Assembly (NCBI RefSeq): GCF_001895145.1 | Contig: NZ_BDIR01000011.1 | Location: 28,904 to 92,903, forward strand | DNA: 64,000 nt | Reading direction: 5' to 3' | DNA from: Arcobacter sp. LA11 | Lineage (GTDB): Bacteria > Campylobacterota > Campylobacteria > Campylobacterales > Arcobacteraceae | Shown: piece after piece, positions 6,564 through 16,435 of the stretch | Layout: the number at the start of each line of letters is the position of its first letter | Position numbering within the stretch: position 1 is the stretch's first letter | Program-made: the position numbers and the translations under genes | The notes under the pieces: model-generated | Told to the model about the DNA's origin: nothing | Databases searched by the model: none | What the model saw: only the letters and a program-made list of their open reading frames with translations

Positions 6564-8228
6564 ATGAAAACATTTAATGTATTTAGAACTATATTTTACA
6601 CAATATTAATAAGTTTTTTTATAACTGCTTGTGGTGGGGGAGGTGGTGGTAGCTCTTCTTTTACCAGAACTAATGTAGGAGTCTTTGTTGATGATGTAGT
6701 TGAAGGTATATATTACAAAAGTGGAACAACTAGCGGATATACGAATGAAAAAGGTTATTTCCCTTTTAATAATGAGAAGGTAGAGTTTTTTATAGGTGAT
6801 ATAAAAATTGGAGAAATAAGTTTTTTACCTACTGATAAGCTTGTGTTTATTCAAGATATCTTAGGTTTAGATAGATCTAATATTACAGACGATAGAGTTA
6901 TTAATATTGCTACTTTTTTACAATCTTTAGATTCTGATTCTTCAACAGATAAAATAGAAATTATGAGAGATGATTTTGAAAAATTTAAAGATATTAGCGG
7001 AAATATTGATACTATAGATATAAATACTGTTTTATCTAACAAAGGATTTACTAAAAAAAGTAAAGATGAAGTACAGCTTCATTTAAGTACAACTTTTGCT
7101 AAATATAATAAAGTTTCTTTTGATCAAAAAGAAAAAGATTTTTTATACAGCCAATTGTATACTGATTATTTTTGGGCAGACTATGTTGCAAATAAATCAT
7201 ATAATAAATATACCGATCCTAATCAAATGATTACGGATTTTAAATATAAAGCATTGGATAAATGGAGTTACGCAGAAACTTTAGATGATTATATAAAAGG
7301 TTCAGAACAAGAAGATACTGGCTTTGGATGTTATTTTATGGGAACATCATATATAAATTTTATTGAAATTAATTCTCCTTGTGAAAAAGCAGGCTTAAAA
7401 AGAGGAGATGAATTAATCCAAATAAATTATATAAATGTTACTAATGAAAACTTTAGAAAGGCAGAAGTTAGTGGACGACCTGTAATTTTTTCAATTGTTA
7501 GAAATGGTGTAACTATGGATATAAATATTACTCCTATAGTTTATAACTATAAAGCTTCAAAAAGATATGTTTATAATTCTCAAGATAATAAAAAAGTAGG
7601 CTATTTTATTTATAATGGATTTACTTCAAAAAGCTCCGATGAGATTGAAGAAGCTTTTTCTTATTTTAAAGATAATGCGATAGAAGAGTTAATTATTGAC
7701 TTACGATATAATGGTGGTGGATCTCTTGCTGTCTCTTCAATATTATTAGACAAAATTGCAGGATTTAATAATGAAGATAGTTTACAGTTCTATTTATTAG
7801 ATAATTTAAGTGTTAAAGAAAATAGTTACTTTATGAAAGATGATAATAGTCTTGATTTATCGAGAGTATTTTTTATTACAAGTGAATATACTGCTTCAGC
7901 TAGTGAACTTATTATAAATGCATTAACTCCATATCTTGATGTAAGATTAATTGGAGATACTACTCATGGTAAGCCAGTAGGAATGACAGGTAAATACATA
8001 TCTAGTAAGTATATTTATTGGCTAATTAATTTTGCTATTTATAATGCAAATGATGTAGGTAATTATTATAGTGGATTAAATCCTGATTGCTTAGTGAGTG
8101 ACCCTGTTTCAGAACAAAGAGGAAGTTTAGATGAAAAATTACTTAACGAAGTATTATATTATATAGAAAATAACAATTGTGCTTCTGGTAGTAGTCTACC
8201 AAATAATTTTTATACCCTTATTAATTAA
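6564..8228 (+). CDS. Lipoprotein with PDZ and S41 (C-terminal processing) protease domains
   Basis: The 554-residue protein has a lipoprotein signal ending ITAC (lipidated Cys23) followed by a glycine/serine run. Residues 35-90 resemble the small beta domain seen in other secreted lipoproteins, 255-325 are PDZ-like with GLKRGDELIQIN, and 340-525 are S41 peptidase. LRYNGGG (380-386), TASASE with the likely nucleophile Ser445, and GKPVG with Lys470 are present; the Ser to Lys gap of 25 equals that in E. coli Tsp, so it should be active. It probably acts at the envelope. The preceding 90 bases (6472-6563) are an extremely AT-rich palindromic stretch with several TATA-like boxes, so the exact promoter is unclear. 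Confidence 0.85.
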   Translation: MKTFNVFRTIFYTILISFFITACGGGGGGSSSFTRTNVGVFVDDVVEGIYYKSGTTSGYTNEKGYFPFNNEKVEFFIGDIKIGEISFLPTDKLVFIQDILGLDRSNITDDRVINIATFLQSLDSDSSTDKIEIMRDDFEKFKDISGNIDTIDINTVLSNKGFTKKSKDEVQLHLSTTFAKYNKVSFDQKEKDFLYSQLYTDYFWADYVANKSYNKYTDPNQMITDFKYKALDKWSYAETLDDYIKGSEQEDTGFGCYFMGTSYINFIEINSPCEKAGLKRGDELIQINYINVTNENFRKAEVSGRPVIFSIVRNGVTMDINITPIVYNYKASKRYVYNSQDNKKVGYFIYNGFTSKSSDEIEEAFSYFKDNAIEELIIDLRYNGGGSLAVSSILLDKIAGFNNEDSLQFYLLDNLSVKENSYFMKDDNSLDLSRVFFITSEYTASASELIINALTPYLDVRLIGDTTHGKPVGMTGKYISSKYIYWLINFAIYNANDVGNYYSGLNPDCLVSDPVSEQRGSLDEKLLNEVLYYIENNNCASGSSLPNNFYTLIN

Positions 8229-8237
8229 GTCTGATAT

Positions 8238-8267
8238 AAATATACACTTATCTCTAAGTGTATATTT
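8238..8267. terminator. Bidirectional terminator hairpin between convergent genes
   Basis: A perfect 13-bp stem (8238-8250 with 8255-8267) with loop TCTC lies between the convergent S41 lipoprotein and NIPSNAP genes and ends in the latter's stop codon. Runs of T (plus strand) and A (T on the minus strand) flank it. Confidence 0.75.
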
Positions 8268-8572
8268 TATTGGAATACAGGTCTAAAAAAACTTCTTTCA
8301 TATGAAATAATACAATCAGTTTCTTCTGCATATTCAAAAGCTTTGATACATTCTTCATCTTTAAAAGAAGCATTTCTATATTCTTCATATTTTGATAAAG
8401 AAGAAAAAGTAAATAGCGCAAGAGCTACATTGTTTGTTCCTTCACTTGGTAAAAAATATCCATGGTGTGTTCCACCAAATTTATCTACAAGTGGAATCCA
8501 AAGTTTTGCATAGTGTTCGAATTCTTTTATTTTTTTAGGTTCTATCTTATAGTTTAAATAACATGTAATCAT
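8267..8572 (-). CDS. NIPSNAP-family protein
   Basis: The 101-residue protein has the NIPSNAP ferredoxin-like alpha/beta pattern: it starts MITCYLNYKIEPKKIKEFEHY, then has a GGTHHGYFLPSEG loop and an FTFSSLSKYEEYR helix. Length matches bacterial single-domain members. Biochemical function in bacteria is not established. It has its own promoter, divergent from the rpsL operon, and is a single-gene unit. Confidence 0.75.
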   Translation of the reverse strand: MITCYLNYKIEPKKIKEFEHYAKLWIPLVDKFGGTHHGYFLPSEGTNNVALALFTFSSLSKYEEYRNASFKDEECIKAFEYAEETDCIISYERSFFRPVFQ

Positions 8573-8589
8573 TCTTGTTCCTTTTTGTC

Positions 8590-8598
8590 ATTTTATCA
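8590..8598 (-). promoter_or_regulatory. Extended -10 promoter for the NIPSNAP gene
   Basis: The minus strand reads TGATAAAAT, 17 bases upstream of the ATG, with AAAGGA as ribosome site in between. Confidence 0.5.
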
Positions 8599-8640
8599 AA
8601 CTTTTATTTAACCTTAACCAAAGATTAAGACACACTTCAG

Positions 8641-8646
8641 TATAAT
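8641..8646 (+). promoter_or_regulatory. Promoter (-10) of the rpsL-rpsG-fusA operon
   Basis: TATAAT lies about 208 bases before rpsL. This predicts a leader of roughly 200 nt (8653-8853). The leader holds short inverted repeats (for example GAGC at 8755-8758 with GCTC further on) but no coding frame I would defend. A translation-machinery operon leader of this length may carry autoregulation. Confidence 0.5.
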
Positions 8647-8853
8647 CCGTAACTTTTTTAGAAAACACTCAACGTTTCTCTAGAATGGTAGTATCGTTTT
8701 GATTATGATTCTTATCATATGTCATGGCACTGTGAAAGTGTAACGAGAAGCATGAGCCTGCTTAATAGCTCAAACCAATAAATAGAGAATCTTTAATCGA
8801 TTCACATTAGTAAATTATATTACAGATTACTCTAAATAAAACAAAGGGAAAGA

Positions 8854-9228
8854 ATGCCTACAATCAATCAGCTTGTAAGAAAAGAGCGAAAAAGAGTGAT
8901 TAAAAAATCAAAATCACCAGCTTTAGACAAATGTCCACAAAGAAGAGGAGTATGTACAAGAGTATATACAACTACTCCAAAGAAACCTAACTCGGCTTTA
9001 AGAAAAGTTGCAAAAGTTAGATTAACAACTGGGTTCGAAGTTATTTCGTACATCGGTGGTGAGGGTCACAACCTTCAAGAACACTCTATCGTATTAGTTA
9101 GAGGGGGAAGAGTTAAAGATTTACCTGGTGTTAAATATCACATCGTTAGAGGTGCTTTAGATACTGCTGGTGTTGCAAACAGAACTGTTGCAAGATCTAA
9201 ATATGGTACTAAAAAGCCTAAGAAATAA
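8854..9228 (+). CDS. rpsL: 30S ribosomal protein S12
   Basis: The 124-residue protein is full length for bacterial S12. It contains [17 protein letters not shown] and [17 protein letters not shown], the two loops at the decoding centre. The lysines where streptomycin-resistance changes usually occur (K43 and K88 in E. coli numbering) are unchanged. It is the first gene of the str operon, with rpsG 16 bases downstream. The rpoB-rpoC pair that precedes it in some bacteria is absent; a divergent NIPSNAP gene lies there instead. Confidence 0.98.
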   Translation: MPTINQLVRKERKRVIKKSKSPALDKCPQRRGVCTRVYTTTPKKPNSALRKVAKVRLTTGFEVISYIGGEGHNLQEHSIVLVRGGRVKDLPGVKYHIVRGALDTAGVANRTVARSKYGTKKPKK

Positions 9229-9232
9229 GTAG

Positions 9233-9712
<480 letters not shown>

Positions 9713-9727
9713 TAGGAAACTAATATA

Positions 9728-11836
9728 ATGGCAAGAAAAACACCACTTAATAGATTAAGAAATATTGGTATTGCTGCACATATTGATGCAGGTAAAACAA
9801 CAACAACTGAAAGAATTTTATTCTACACAGGTGTTGAGCATAAAATTGGTGAGGTTCATGATGGTGCTGCTACTATGGACTGGATGGAACAAGAGCAAGA
9901 AAGAGGTATTACAATTACTTCTGCTGCAACTACTTGTAACTGGACTCACCCAAAAACAAACGAAGAATTACAAATAAACATCATTGACACTCCAGGTCAC
10001 GTTGACTTCACTATTGAAGTTGAGAGATCTATGAGAGTTCTTGATGGTGCTGTAGCTGTATTCTGTTCAGTTGGTGGGGTTCAACCACAATCTGAAACTG
10101 TTTGGAGACAAGCAAACAAATATAGAGTTCCAAGAATGATTTTCGTTAACAAAATGGATAGAACTGGTGCAGATTTCTTTATGGTTGAAGAACAAGTAGG
10201 TTCTAGACTTAAAGCTAATCCTGTTCCAATTCAAATTCCTATTGGTGCTGAAGAAAACTTCGCTGGTGTTGTTGATTTAGTATCTATGAAAGCAATCGTT
10301 TGGGATCAAGATGCTGCAATGGGTTCAAATTACCATGTTGAAGATATTCCTGCTGAGTTACAAGACCAAGCTGAAGAATATAGAGAAAAAATGGTTGAGT
10401 CTGCTGCTGAGCAAGACGAAGAGTTAATGGAAAAATACCTTGAAGGTGAAGAATTAACTGAAGAAGAAATCGTTGCTGGTCTTAAAAAAGGTTGTTTAGC
10501 AATGGAAATTACTCCAATGACTTGTGGTACTGCATTTAAAAACAAAGGTGTTCAAACTTTACTTGACGCTGTTGCTATGTATATGCCTTCTCCATTAGAA
10601 GTTGAAGATATCAAAGGCGAAACACAAGACGGTGAAGCTGTTGTTGTTGAATCTACTGATGAAGGTGAAGTTGCTGGTCTTGCATTCAAGATTATGACTG
10701 ACCCATTTGTTGGACAATTAACTTTCACAAGAATCTATAGAGGTATTTTACAATCAGGTACTTACGTACTTAACTCTACAAAGATGAAAAAAGAAAGAAT
10801 CGGAAGACTTCTTAAGATGCATGCTATCAAAAGAGAAGAAGTTAACGAATTATACGCTGGTGAAATTGGTGCAGTTGTTGGTCTTAAGACTACAATCACT
10901 GGTGATACATTAGCATCTGAAAAAGATCCAGTAATCTTAGAAAGAATGGACTTCCCAGATCCAGTTATTTCTGTTGCAGTTGAGCCAAAAACTAAAGCTG
11001 ACCAAGAAAAAATGGGTGTAGCATTAGGAAAATTAGCACAAGAAGATCCATCATTTAGAGTTGCAACTGATGAAGAATCTGGTCAAACTATTATTTCAGG
11101 AATGGGTGAATTACACCTTGAAATTCTTGTTGATAGAATGAAAAGAGAATTTAAAGTTGAAGCTGAAGTTGGTGCTCCTCAAGTTGCATACAGAGAGACT
11201 ATTAAGAATCCTGTTAAACAAGAGTACAAATACGCTAAGCAATCTGGTGGTAAAGGTCAATATGGTCATGTATACTTAGACATTAACCCATTACCTTCTG
11301 ATTCAGAAATTAACTATGAATTCCATAATGCTATTAAAGGTGGGGCTGTTCCTAAAGAATATATCCCTGCAGTTGATAAAGGTTGTCAAGAAGCAATGGC
11401 TGGTGGTATTTTAGCTGGTTATCCAATGGTAAACATCGAAGTTACACTTTATGATGGTTCTTTCCACGACGTTGATTCATCTGAAATGGCATTTAAACTT
11501 GCTGCTTCTATGGGATTCAAAAAAGGTTGTAGATCAGATGCTGCTCAACCAGTTATCTTAGAACCAATGATGAAAGTTGAAATTGAAACTCCTGAAGATT
11601 ATATGGGAGATGTTATCGGTGACGTTAACAAAAGAAGAGGACAAGTAAATTCTATGGATGATAGAGCTGGTGTTAAATTAGTTGTAGCAATGATTCCATT
11701 ATCTGAAATGTTCGGATACTCTACAGACTTAAGATCTATGTCTCAAGGTAGAGCTACTTATTCTATGATTTTCGATAACTATTCTGAAGTTCCAAAAAAT
11801 GTTTCTGAAGAAATTATCAAAAAGAGAAATGGTTAA
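9728..11836 (+). CDS. fusA: Elongation factor G
   Basis: This 702-residue translocase GTPase has the P-loop [11 protein letters not shown] (residues 17-27), DTPGHVDFT and NKMDRTGAD for GTP binding, and the usual domains II to V to the end. Its codon use is noticeably more 'optimal' (GGT, GCT, GTT) than the neighbours, as expected of a highly expressed gene. It is the third gene of the str operon; tuf does not follow. A hairpin begins 8 bases after the stop codon. Confidence 0.98.
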   Translation: MARKTPLNRLRNIGIAAHIDAGKTTTTERILFYTGVEHKIGEVHDGAATMDWMEQEQERGITITSAATTCNWTHPKTNEELQINIIDTPGHVDFTIEVERSMRVLDGAVAVFCSVGGVQPQSETVWRQANKYRVPRMIFVNKMDRTGADFFMVEEQVGSRLKANPVPIQIPIGAEENFAGVVDLVSMKAIVWDQDAAMGSNYHVEDIPAELQDQAEEYREKMVESAAEQDEELMEKYLEGEELTEEEIVAGLKKGCLAMEITPMTCGTAFKNKGVQTLLDAVAMYMPSPLEVEDIKGETQDGEAVVVESTDEGEVAGLAFKIMTDPFVGQLTFTRIYRGILQSGTYVLNSTKMKKERIGRLLKMHAIKREEVNELYAGEIGAVVGLKTTITGDTLASEKDPVILERMDFPDPVISVAVEPKTKADQEKMGVALGKLAQEDPSFRVATDEESGQTIISGMGELHLEILVDRMKREFKVEAEVGAPQVAYRETIKNPVKQEYKYAKQSGGKGQYGHVYLDINPLPSDSEINYEFHNAIKGGAVPKEYIPAVDKGCQEAMAGGILAGYPMVNIEVTLYDGSFHDVDSSEMAFKLAASMGFKKGCRSDAAQPVILEPMMKVEIETPEDYMGDVIGDVNKRRGQVNSMDDRAGVKLVVAMIPLSEMFGYSTDLRSMSQGRATYSMIFDNYSEVPKNVSEEIIKKRNG

Positions 11837-11844
11837 AATCGTTT

Positions 11845-11870
11845 AAAAGAGTGGATCGTTTGACTCTTTT
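11845..11870 (+). terminator. Hairpin just after fusA, possible terminator
   Basis: AAAAGAGT (11845-11852) pairs with ACTCTTTT (11863-11870) across a 10-base loop, followed by AGATTTTC. A weak to moderate intrinsic terminator for the rpsL operon. Confidence 0.45.
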
Positions 11871-11880
11871 AGATTTTCTC

Positions 11881-12020
11881 ACAGAGAGTGTATAGCACAA
11901 GAACGAGCTTTTGAATATGTAATAGAAATCTTTGATTTCGTAATTATATCAAAAGGTCTGAGTAGAACAATTGTAATACTTAGTTTCATAAAAAGCCTCG
12001 ACATATGTCGGGGCTTTTTT
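11881..12020 (+). ncRNA. Candidate small RNA between fusA and the SPOR-repeat gene
   Basis: After the first hairpin there are 120 bases with no reading frame but clear pairing. CTTTTGA (11908-11914) pairs with TCAAAAG (11948-11954); inside it GAAATC (11925-11930) pairs with GATTTC (11934-11939). Outside it ACAA (11897-11900) pairs with TTGT (11970-11973), and GTAT (11890-11893) with ATAC (11975-11978). It ends in a strong terminator. It could be an independent small RNA or a long 3' UTR. I do not recognise it as 6S, 4.5S, tmRNA or RNase P RNA. Confidence 0.3.
11990..12020 (+). terminator. Strong intrinsic terminator
   Basis: AAAAGCCTCGACA pairs with TGTCGGGGCTTTT (one G-U pair), followed by a T-run. 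This is the clearest rho-independent terminator of this region, and it ends the fusA transcript or the candidate small RNA. Confidence 0.9.
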
Positions 12021-12063
12021 TATGCCTATTAAATTTTAAATCCTATTTTAAATTATCTTTAGA

Positions 12064-12069
12064 TAAAAT
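12064..12069 (+). promoter_or_regulatory. -10 box for the SPOR-repeat gene
   Basis: TAAAAT lies 30 bases before the ATG at 12100, downstream of the strong terminator, so a new transcript must start about here. Confidence 0.35.
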
Positions 12070-12099
12070 CTCTAATATATCTACTTTTAAGAGAAATCA

Positions 12100-14004
12100 A
12101 TGTTGAATATCAGAAATCTTTTTATTTTATTTTTTATTGTTATAAACTTAAATGCATCAATGCAAAAAGATGTTATATATGTGGAAAATTTTGATGGCGA
12201 TGAAATAAGTATAAAAGATGAGTTTTTTAATAAAGAAACTGACCTGTATACTATAAGTATAGGTACGCTTACTTTAGATAGACATGATCCAATTGATTTT
12301 TTTAAAACATATAAAATGAAAAATGCACTTGCTTATAAATATGGTGAAAATAAAGAGTTTGCAAGGGTGATTTCAGGGGTTTATAAAACAGGAACAGAAG
12401 CTACTGAACATATAAAGAATTTAGATCCAAGATTACAAAAAAATAAACCATATTCTGCAAAACTAAAAAGACATCAAGTTTTATATACTGAAGAGTTAAA
12501 AGTAAATAAATCTAAAATTGCAAAAAACTCTACTAAAACAAAAAAAAACACAAAGTTAAATGAAGTTAAAAATTCTATTTATACAACTGAGTCTCAAGAT
12601 GCACAAGAACTAAAAAAAGAGTTTTTAACTAATGGCTCAAAGTACTACTCTATTGCTTTAGGAAGTATATCCTTATCAAAAAACTCAATACAAAACTTTT
12701 TTAATACTTATGATGTTGGAGATAAAGCTTTAGCTCATATTTATGGAAAAAATAAAGATAAAGCAAGAATAATATATGGACTATACAGAACTTCAAAAGA
12801 AGCAAGAGAAGCTTTAGAAAATTTTAATAGTAGATTAAAAAAGAATAAGCCTTTTTCAATGAGAATGAAAAAATTTCAAAGTTTCTATAATAAAAATTTT
12901 CCAAATGGTATAGAAAGCAATAATATAGTTGAGTTAAAAATTAATGATAAAAAGGAAAAAGAAAAAGCAATAAAACCAAAACTTAGTGATGAAATAAAAA
13001 TAGTAAAAAAGAATGAAGTACCAAAAAAAGTTTTAGAAAAAAAGATAAAACCAAAAGTCACTAAGCCTAAGATTGTTAAACCAAAAATTGCTTCTAAACC
13101 TAAAATAAAACAAAAACCGAAGAAGAAAGTAGTAAAAAAAATAAAGCCTAAAAAGCTTATGAAGGAAGATCTCAATAAAAGTAGATTTGTTAAATATTCT
13201 GAACTAGAAGATGTATATTTTATTGAGAGTAATGGAAGTTTCAATATTTTAAATGAAGTTTTTCTAAATGATGGAAGCTCTTTTTATACAGTAGATTTAG
13301 GTGAATTAAAATTAAATCAAATATCTATTGAACAGTTTTTTCTAAAAAACAATATGGAAGATGATGCTTTAGCTTATAAGTATGGTGATAATGATGAATA
13401 TGCACGGGCAATTTATGGAGCTTATGAAACAAAAGAAGCTGCAAGTAAAGCAATTAAGAGTTTAAACGTATCCCAAAAAGATTTAAGAGTTAGTAATATA
13501 AAAAATCATCAAAAACTTTATAAAGAGTATCATAAAGATGTATATAATAAAAATACAAAAAAACAAGCATATGAAGAAAAAAAGATTGTAAATAGCAGTT
13601 TTTCATATGATGGTTCAAACGATAATATTGTTTATGTAGAAACAAATGGTCAGAAAAATTTATTAAAAAATGAATTTTTTAATAAAGAATCATCTTTATA
13701 TACTATTACATTAATAACATTTTTAAAAGAAAATATGAGTATAGAAAAGTTTTTAAATGCAAATGGAATAAAAAATGATGCCCTTGGATATTCTATAGGT
13801 TCAGTAAATAATTATTACAGAGTAATTTATGGCTTGTATGAAACTTCAACAGAAGCAAAAGAAGCAATACAAAATTTAAATTATGAATTAAGAAAAAATA
13901 TTCCATATGTTTCGCGAATTATTACAAATCAAAAGAAATTTGAAAGCTATAATAATAGAATCTTAGAAGATGAAATAAATAACATAAAGAAATTAGAATT
14001 TTAA
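12100..14004 (+). CDS. Secreted protein with four SPOR-like repeats
   Basis: The 634-residue protein has an N-terminal signal peptide (about 1-20, ending LNAS). Four divergent copies of a unit of about 105 residues start near 25, 160, 370 and 512. Each has LYTI-x-LG, a small FF/FL helix, ALAYKYG, a basic/aromatic ARVIYG-x-YKT strand and an EA-x-x-AI-x-L helix, resembling the SPOR fold that binds denuded septal peptidoglycan. A Lys/Pro-rich linker (about 285-355) divides repeats 2 and 3 and would be very extended. I infer a periplasmic, peptidoglycan-contacting protein. It precedes nadK by 17 bases and is probably co-transcribed with nadK and recN. SPOR assignment rests on pattern only. Confidence 0.6.
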   Translation: MLNIRNLFILFFIVINLNASMQKDVIYVENFDGDEISIKDEFFNKETDLYTISIGTLTLDRHDPIDFFKTYKMKNALAYKYGENKEFARVISGVYKTGTEATEHIKNLDPRLQKNKPYSAKLKRHQVLYTEELKVNKSKIAKNSTKTKKNTKLNEVKNSIYTTESQDAQELKKEFLTNGSKYYSIALGSISLSKNSIQNFFNTYDVGDKALAHIYGKNKDKARIIYGLYRTSKEAREALENFNSRLKKNKPFSMRMKKFQSFYNKNFPNGIESNNIVELKINDKKEKEKAIKPKLSDEIKIVKKNEVPKKVLEKKIKPKVTKPKIVKPKIASKPKIKQKPKKKVVKKIKPKKLMKEDLNKSRFVKYSELEDVYFIESNGSFNILNEVFLNDGSSFYTVDLGELKLNQISIEQFFLKNNMEDDALAYKYGDNDEYARAIYGAYETKEAASKAIKSLNVSQKDLRVSNIKNHQKLYKEYHKDVYNKNTKKQAYEEKKIVNSSFSYDGSNDNIVYVETNGQKNLLKNEFFNKESSLYTITLITFLKENMSIEKFLNANGIKNDALGYSIGSVNNYYRVIYGLYETSTEAKEAIQNLNYELRKNIPYVSRIITNQKKFESYNNRILEDEINNIKKLEF

Positions 14005-14021
14005 AGAATAGGAAATAATAC

Positions 14022-14888
14022 TTGAAAGTAACAAGAAGTTCAGAGAAACTAAAAGTCTCAAATATTGCAGGTGTTGTATTAAAACCTGATTCGCCAGAAA
14101 TTAAAAAAGAATTTTTAGAAATAAAAAAATGCCTTAAAAATCATGGAATAGAAGTATTTTTAGAAAAATGTAGTGCTACTATGATAGGTGAAGAAGGTTT
14201 ATCATTAGATGAACTTTGTGAAAAGGTAGATTTTTTAGTATCTGTAGGTGGTGATGGGACTCTTTTATCTGTAGTTAGAAAATCATTTAATTATAACATT
14301 CCTGTTCTTGGTATTCATATGGGAACATTAGGTTTTTTAACAGATATTATTTATGAAGAGTTTCCAAATTTTTTAAGAGATTTTAAATCTGATAATTATC
14401 GGATTGATAATAGAATGCTAGTTGAGTGTTGCGTAAATGACAAATGTTTTGTAGCTTTCAATGATATTGTAATTTCAAGAAAAACTGTATCTTCGATGAT
14501 TACAATAAAAGCTAAGATTGATGGAAATTCTTTTAATTCTTATTATGGGGATGGAGTTATTATCTCTACACCTACTGGTTCAACTGCATACAATCTTTCA
14601 GTTGGAGGCCCTGTTGTTTACCCTTTAACTGAAGCATTTATTATAACTCCTGTTGCTCCTCATAGTTTAACTCAAAGACCTTTAGTAATGCCAGCAGATA
14701 TAGTTATTGAGTTTAAAATCACAGATGAACAAGGTGCCGTATTGTTAATAGATGGACAAGATACTTATGAAGTAGAAAATAATGCAGTTATTAAAGTTAC
14801 GATTGCACAAAATAAAGCAAAATTAATTCATAGAACAAAGAGAAACTTTTTTGAAGTTCTAAATGAGAAATTAGGGTGGGGTAACTAA
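14022..14888 (+). CDS. nadK: NAD kinase
   Basis: The 288-residue cytosolic enzyme phosphorylates NAD to NADP. It has the catalytic GGDGT motif (residues 76-80) and STPTGSTAYNLSVGGP, both diagnostic. The start is a TTG with AGGAAA 6 bases upstream. In C. jejuni the same nadK-recN pair occurs. recN begins 5 bases after its stop, so the two are translated from one message. Confidence 0.95.
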   Translation: MKVTRSSEKLKVSNIAGVVLKPDSPEIKKEFLEIKKCLKNHGIEVFLEKCSATMIGEEGLSLDELCEKVDFLVSVGGDGTLLSVVRKSFNYNIPVLGIHMGTLGFLTDIIYEEFPNFLRDFKSDNYRIDNRMLVECCVNDKCFVAFNDIVISRKTVSSMITIKAKIDGNSFNSYYGDGVIISTPTGSTAYNLSVGGPVVYPLTEAFIITPVAPHSLTQRPLVMPADIVIEFKITDEQGAVLLIDGQDTYEVENNAVIKVTIAQNKAKLIHRTKRNFFEVLNEKLGWGN

Positions 14889-14893
14889 ATTTA

Positions 14894-16435
14894 ATGATTA
14901 ATAGAATTTATCTTAAAGATTTCCTCTCATTTAATGAAGTGGATATGGAACTAAACTCAGGTTTAGTTTTATTTACAGGTCCAAGTGGTGCTGGAAAATC
15001 AGTTTTAATGCAATCTATTTTATCTTTATTTGCAATTGGTGAAAGTAAAGCAAGTTTAGGCGAAGTAAGTTTAAATGGTTTAAATATTGAAAATGAAGCT
15101 TATGATATATCATTTGATGATGATATTGTTATAAAAGAGATAAAAAAAGATAAAGTAAGGTATTTTTTAAATTCTCAAACAATATCAAAAAAGAATTTAA
15201 ACCAATTTTCAAAAAGTTTAATAAAACATCTTCATCTAAAAGATACAAGTGATTTTGATAGCGATAAGTTACTTGATTTTTTAGATTCTCTTTGTATCAA
15301 AGAATCTTCAGAATTTAAAATAGTAAAAGAGAATTATGATACTACTTTTAAAAAACTACAAGAGATAAAAAAAGAGCTTTCAAAGATAAAAGAAGATGAA
15401 TCGAAGCTAGAAGATTTAAAAGAATTTGCTAAATTTGAGATTGAAAAAATAAAATCTGTAAATCCTCAAGTAGGGGAATATGAAGAATTAAACGATATAA
15501 AAAAGAAACTATCAAAAAAAGAAAAAATTCAAGAGGCTATGGAAAAAGCGAATCCTCTTTTTTCTTATACTACAGCTGCAAATTCAGCTTTAGAATTGTT
15601 AGATGAGGATTCTGCTTTTTTTGATGATGCAATAAATGAACTAAATAATATTTTTGAAAAATTCAATGACTCTCTTTTAGAAATGGAAGAACTTGATATA
15701 GAAAATGTACTTGATAGAATTGAAAAACTATCTGCTTTGCAAAAAAGGTTTGGTTCTATTGATGAATCTTTAGAGTATAAAAAACAAAAAGAAGAAGAGC
15801 TTGAATCTTATGAAAATATATCTTTTGAAAAAGTAATATTAGAAAAGAATTTGACTAAAACTTCAAAAGAGATTGAGTCTTTAGCAAAAGAATTATCTTT
15901 ATATAGAAAAGAAGCCTCAAAAACTTTAGAAGAGAAAATAAACTACTATTTAAAATATTTATATCTTTCAAATGCAAAAATAAACTTTGTAGAGAAAGAG
16001 TTAGATAGAAATGGTATAGATGAAATAGTTTTTGAATTAAATGGTGTTAATTTAGAGACGATTAGTAGTGGTGAGTTTAATCGTTTAAGACTTGCATTAT
16101 TAACTTCAATCAGTGAGTTTGATATTATTGAAAATGGAATTCTTTTTTTAGATGAGATTGATGCAAATTTAAGTGGGAAAGAAAGCTCTGCTATAGCAAC
16201 AGTTTTAAATAAGTTATCAAAATCATATCAAATATTTGCAATTTCTCATCAGCCTCAATTAACTTCAACAGCACAGCAACATTTCTTAGTTGATAAAAAA
16301 GATGGAGTATCAAGTGTTAAAAAACTTGATGAAACTTCTAGAATAGATGAAATAGCAAGAATGATTAGTGGTGAAAATATAACTGATGATGCATATACTT
16401 TTGCAAAAAATTTATTAAATGAAAGAAAGAGCTAG
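14894..16435 (+). CDS. recN: DNA repair protein RecN
   Basis: The 513-residue SMC-like ATPase is used in double-strand break repair. The N-terminal half has the P-loop GPSGAGKS (29-36). The central part (about 150-340) is a coiled coil. The C-terminal part carries the ABC signature region TISSGEFNRLRLALL, Walker B LFLDEIDANLSG and the ISHQPQL switch. It is somewhat shorter than the 550-residue E. coli protein, mostly in the coiled coil, as is usual in this phylum. Its stop codon overlaps the stop of the convergent ankyrin gene. Confidence 0.95.
   Translation: MINRIYLKDFLSFNEVDMELNSGLVLFTGPSGAGKSVLMQSILSLFAIGESKASLGEVSLNGLNIENEAYDISFDDDIVIKEIKKDKVRYFLNSQTISKKNLNQFSKSLIKHLHLKDTSDFDSDKLLDFLDSLCIKESSEFKIVKENYDTTFKKLQEIKKELSKIKEDESKLEDLKEFAKFEIEKIKSVNPQVGEYEELNDIKKKLSKKEKIQEAMEKANPLFSYTTAANSALELLDEDSAFFDDAINELNNIFEKFNDSLLEMEELDIENVLDRIEKLSALQKRFGSIDESLEYKKQKEEELESYENISFEKVILEKNLTKTSKEIESLAKELSLYRKEASKTLEEKINYYLKYLYLSNAKINFVEKELDRNGIDEIVFELNGVNLETISSGEFNRLRLALLTSISEFDIIENGILFLDEIDANLSGKESSAIATVLNKLSKSYQIFAISHQPQLTSTAQQHFLVDKKDGVSSVKKLDETSRIDEIARMISGENITDDAYTFAKNLLNERKS

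Noticed and set aside
8730..8760. TGGCAC as a sigma-54 -24 element
   Set aside because: The matching -12 TTGC at the right distance is absent, and a good TATAAT lies upstream.
8684..8780. Short leader peptides in the rpsL leader (for example a 5-codon or 12-codon ATG frame)
   Set aside because: No ribosome sites and no codon bias that would suggest attenuation.
12885..13244. 119-residue reverse-strand frame with a hydrophobic Phe/Leu-rich product
   Set aside because: It is the complement of the Lys/Pro-rich linker and C-terminal repeats of the SPOR-repeat gene; AT-rich Lys codons give Phe/Leu on the other strand.
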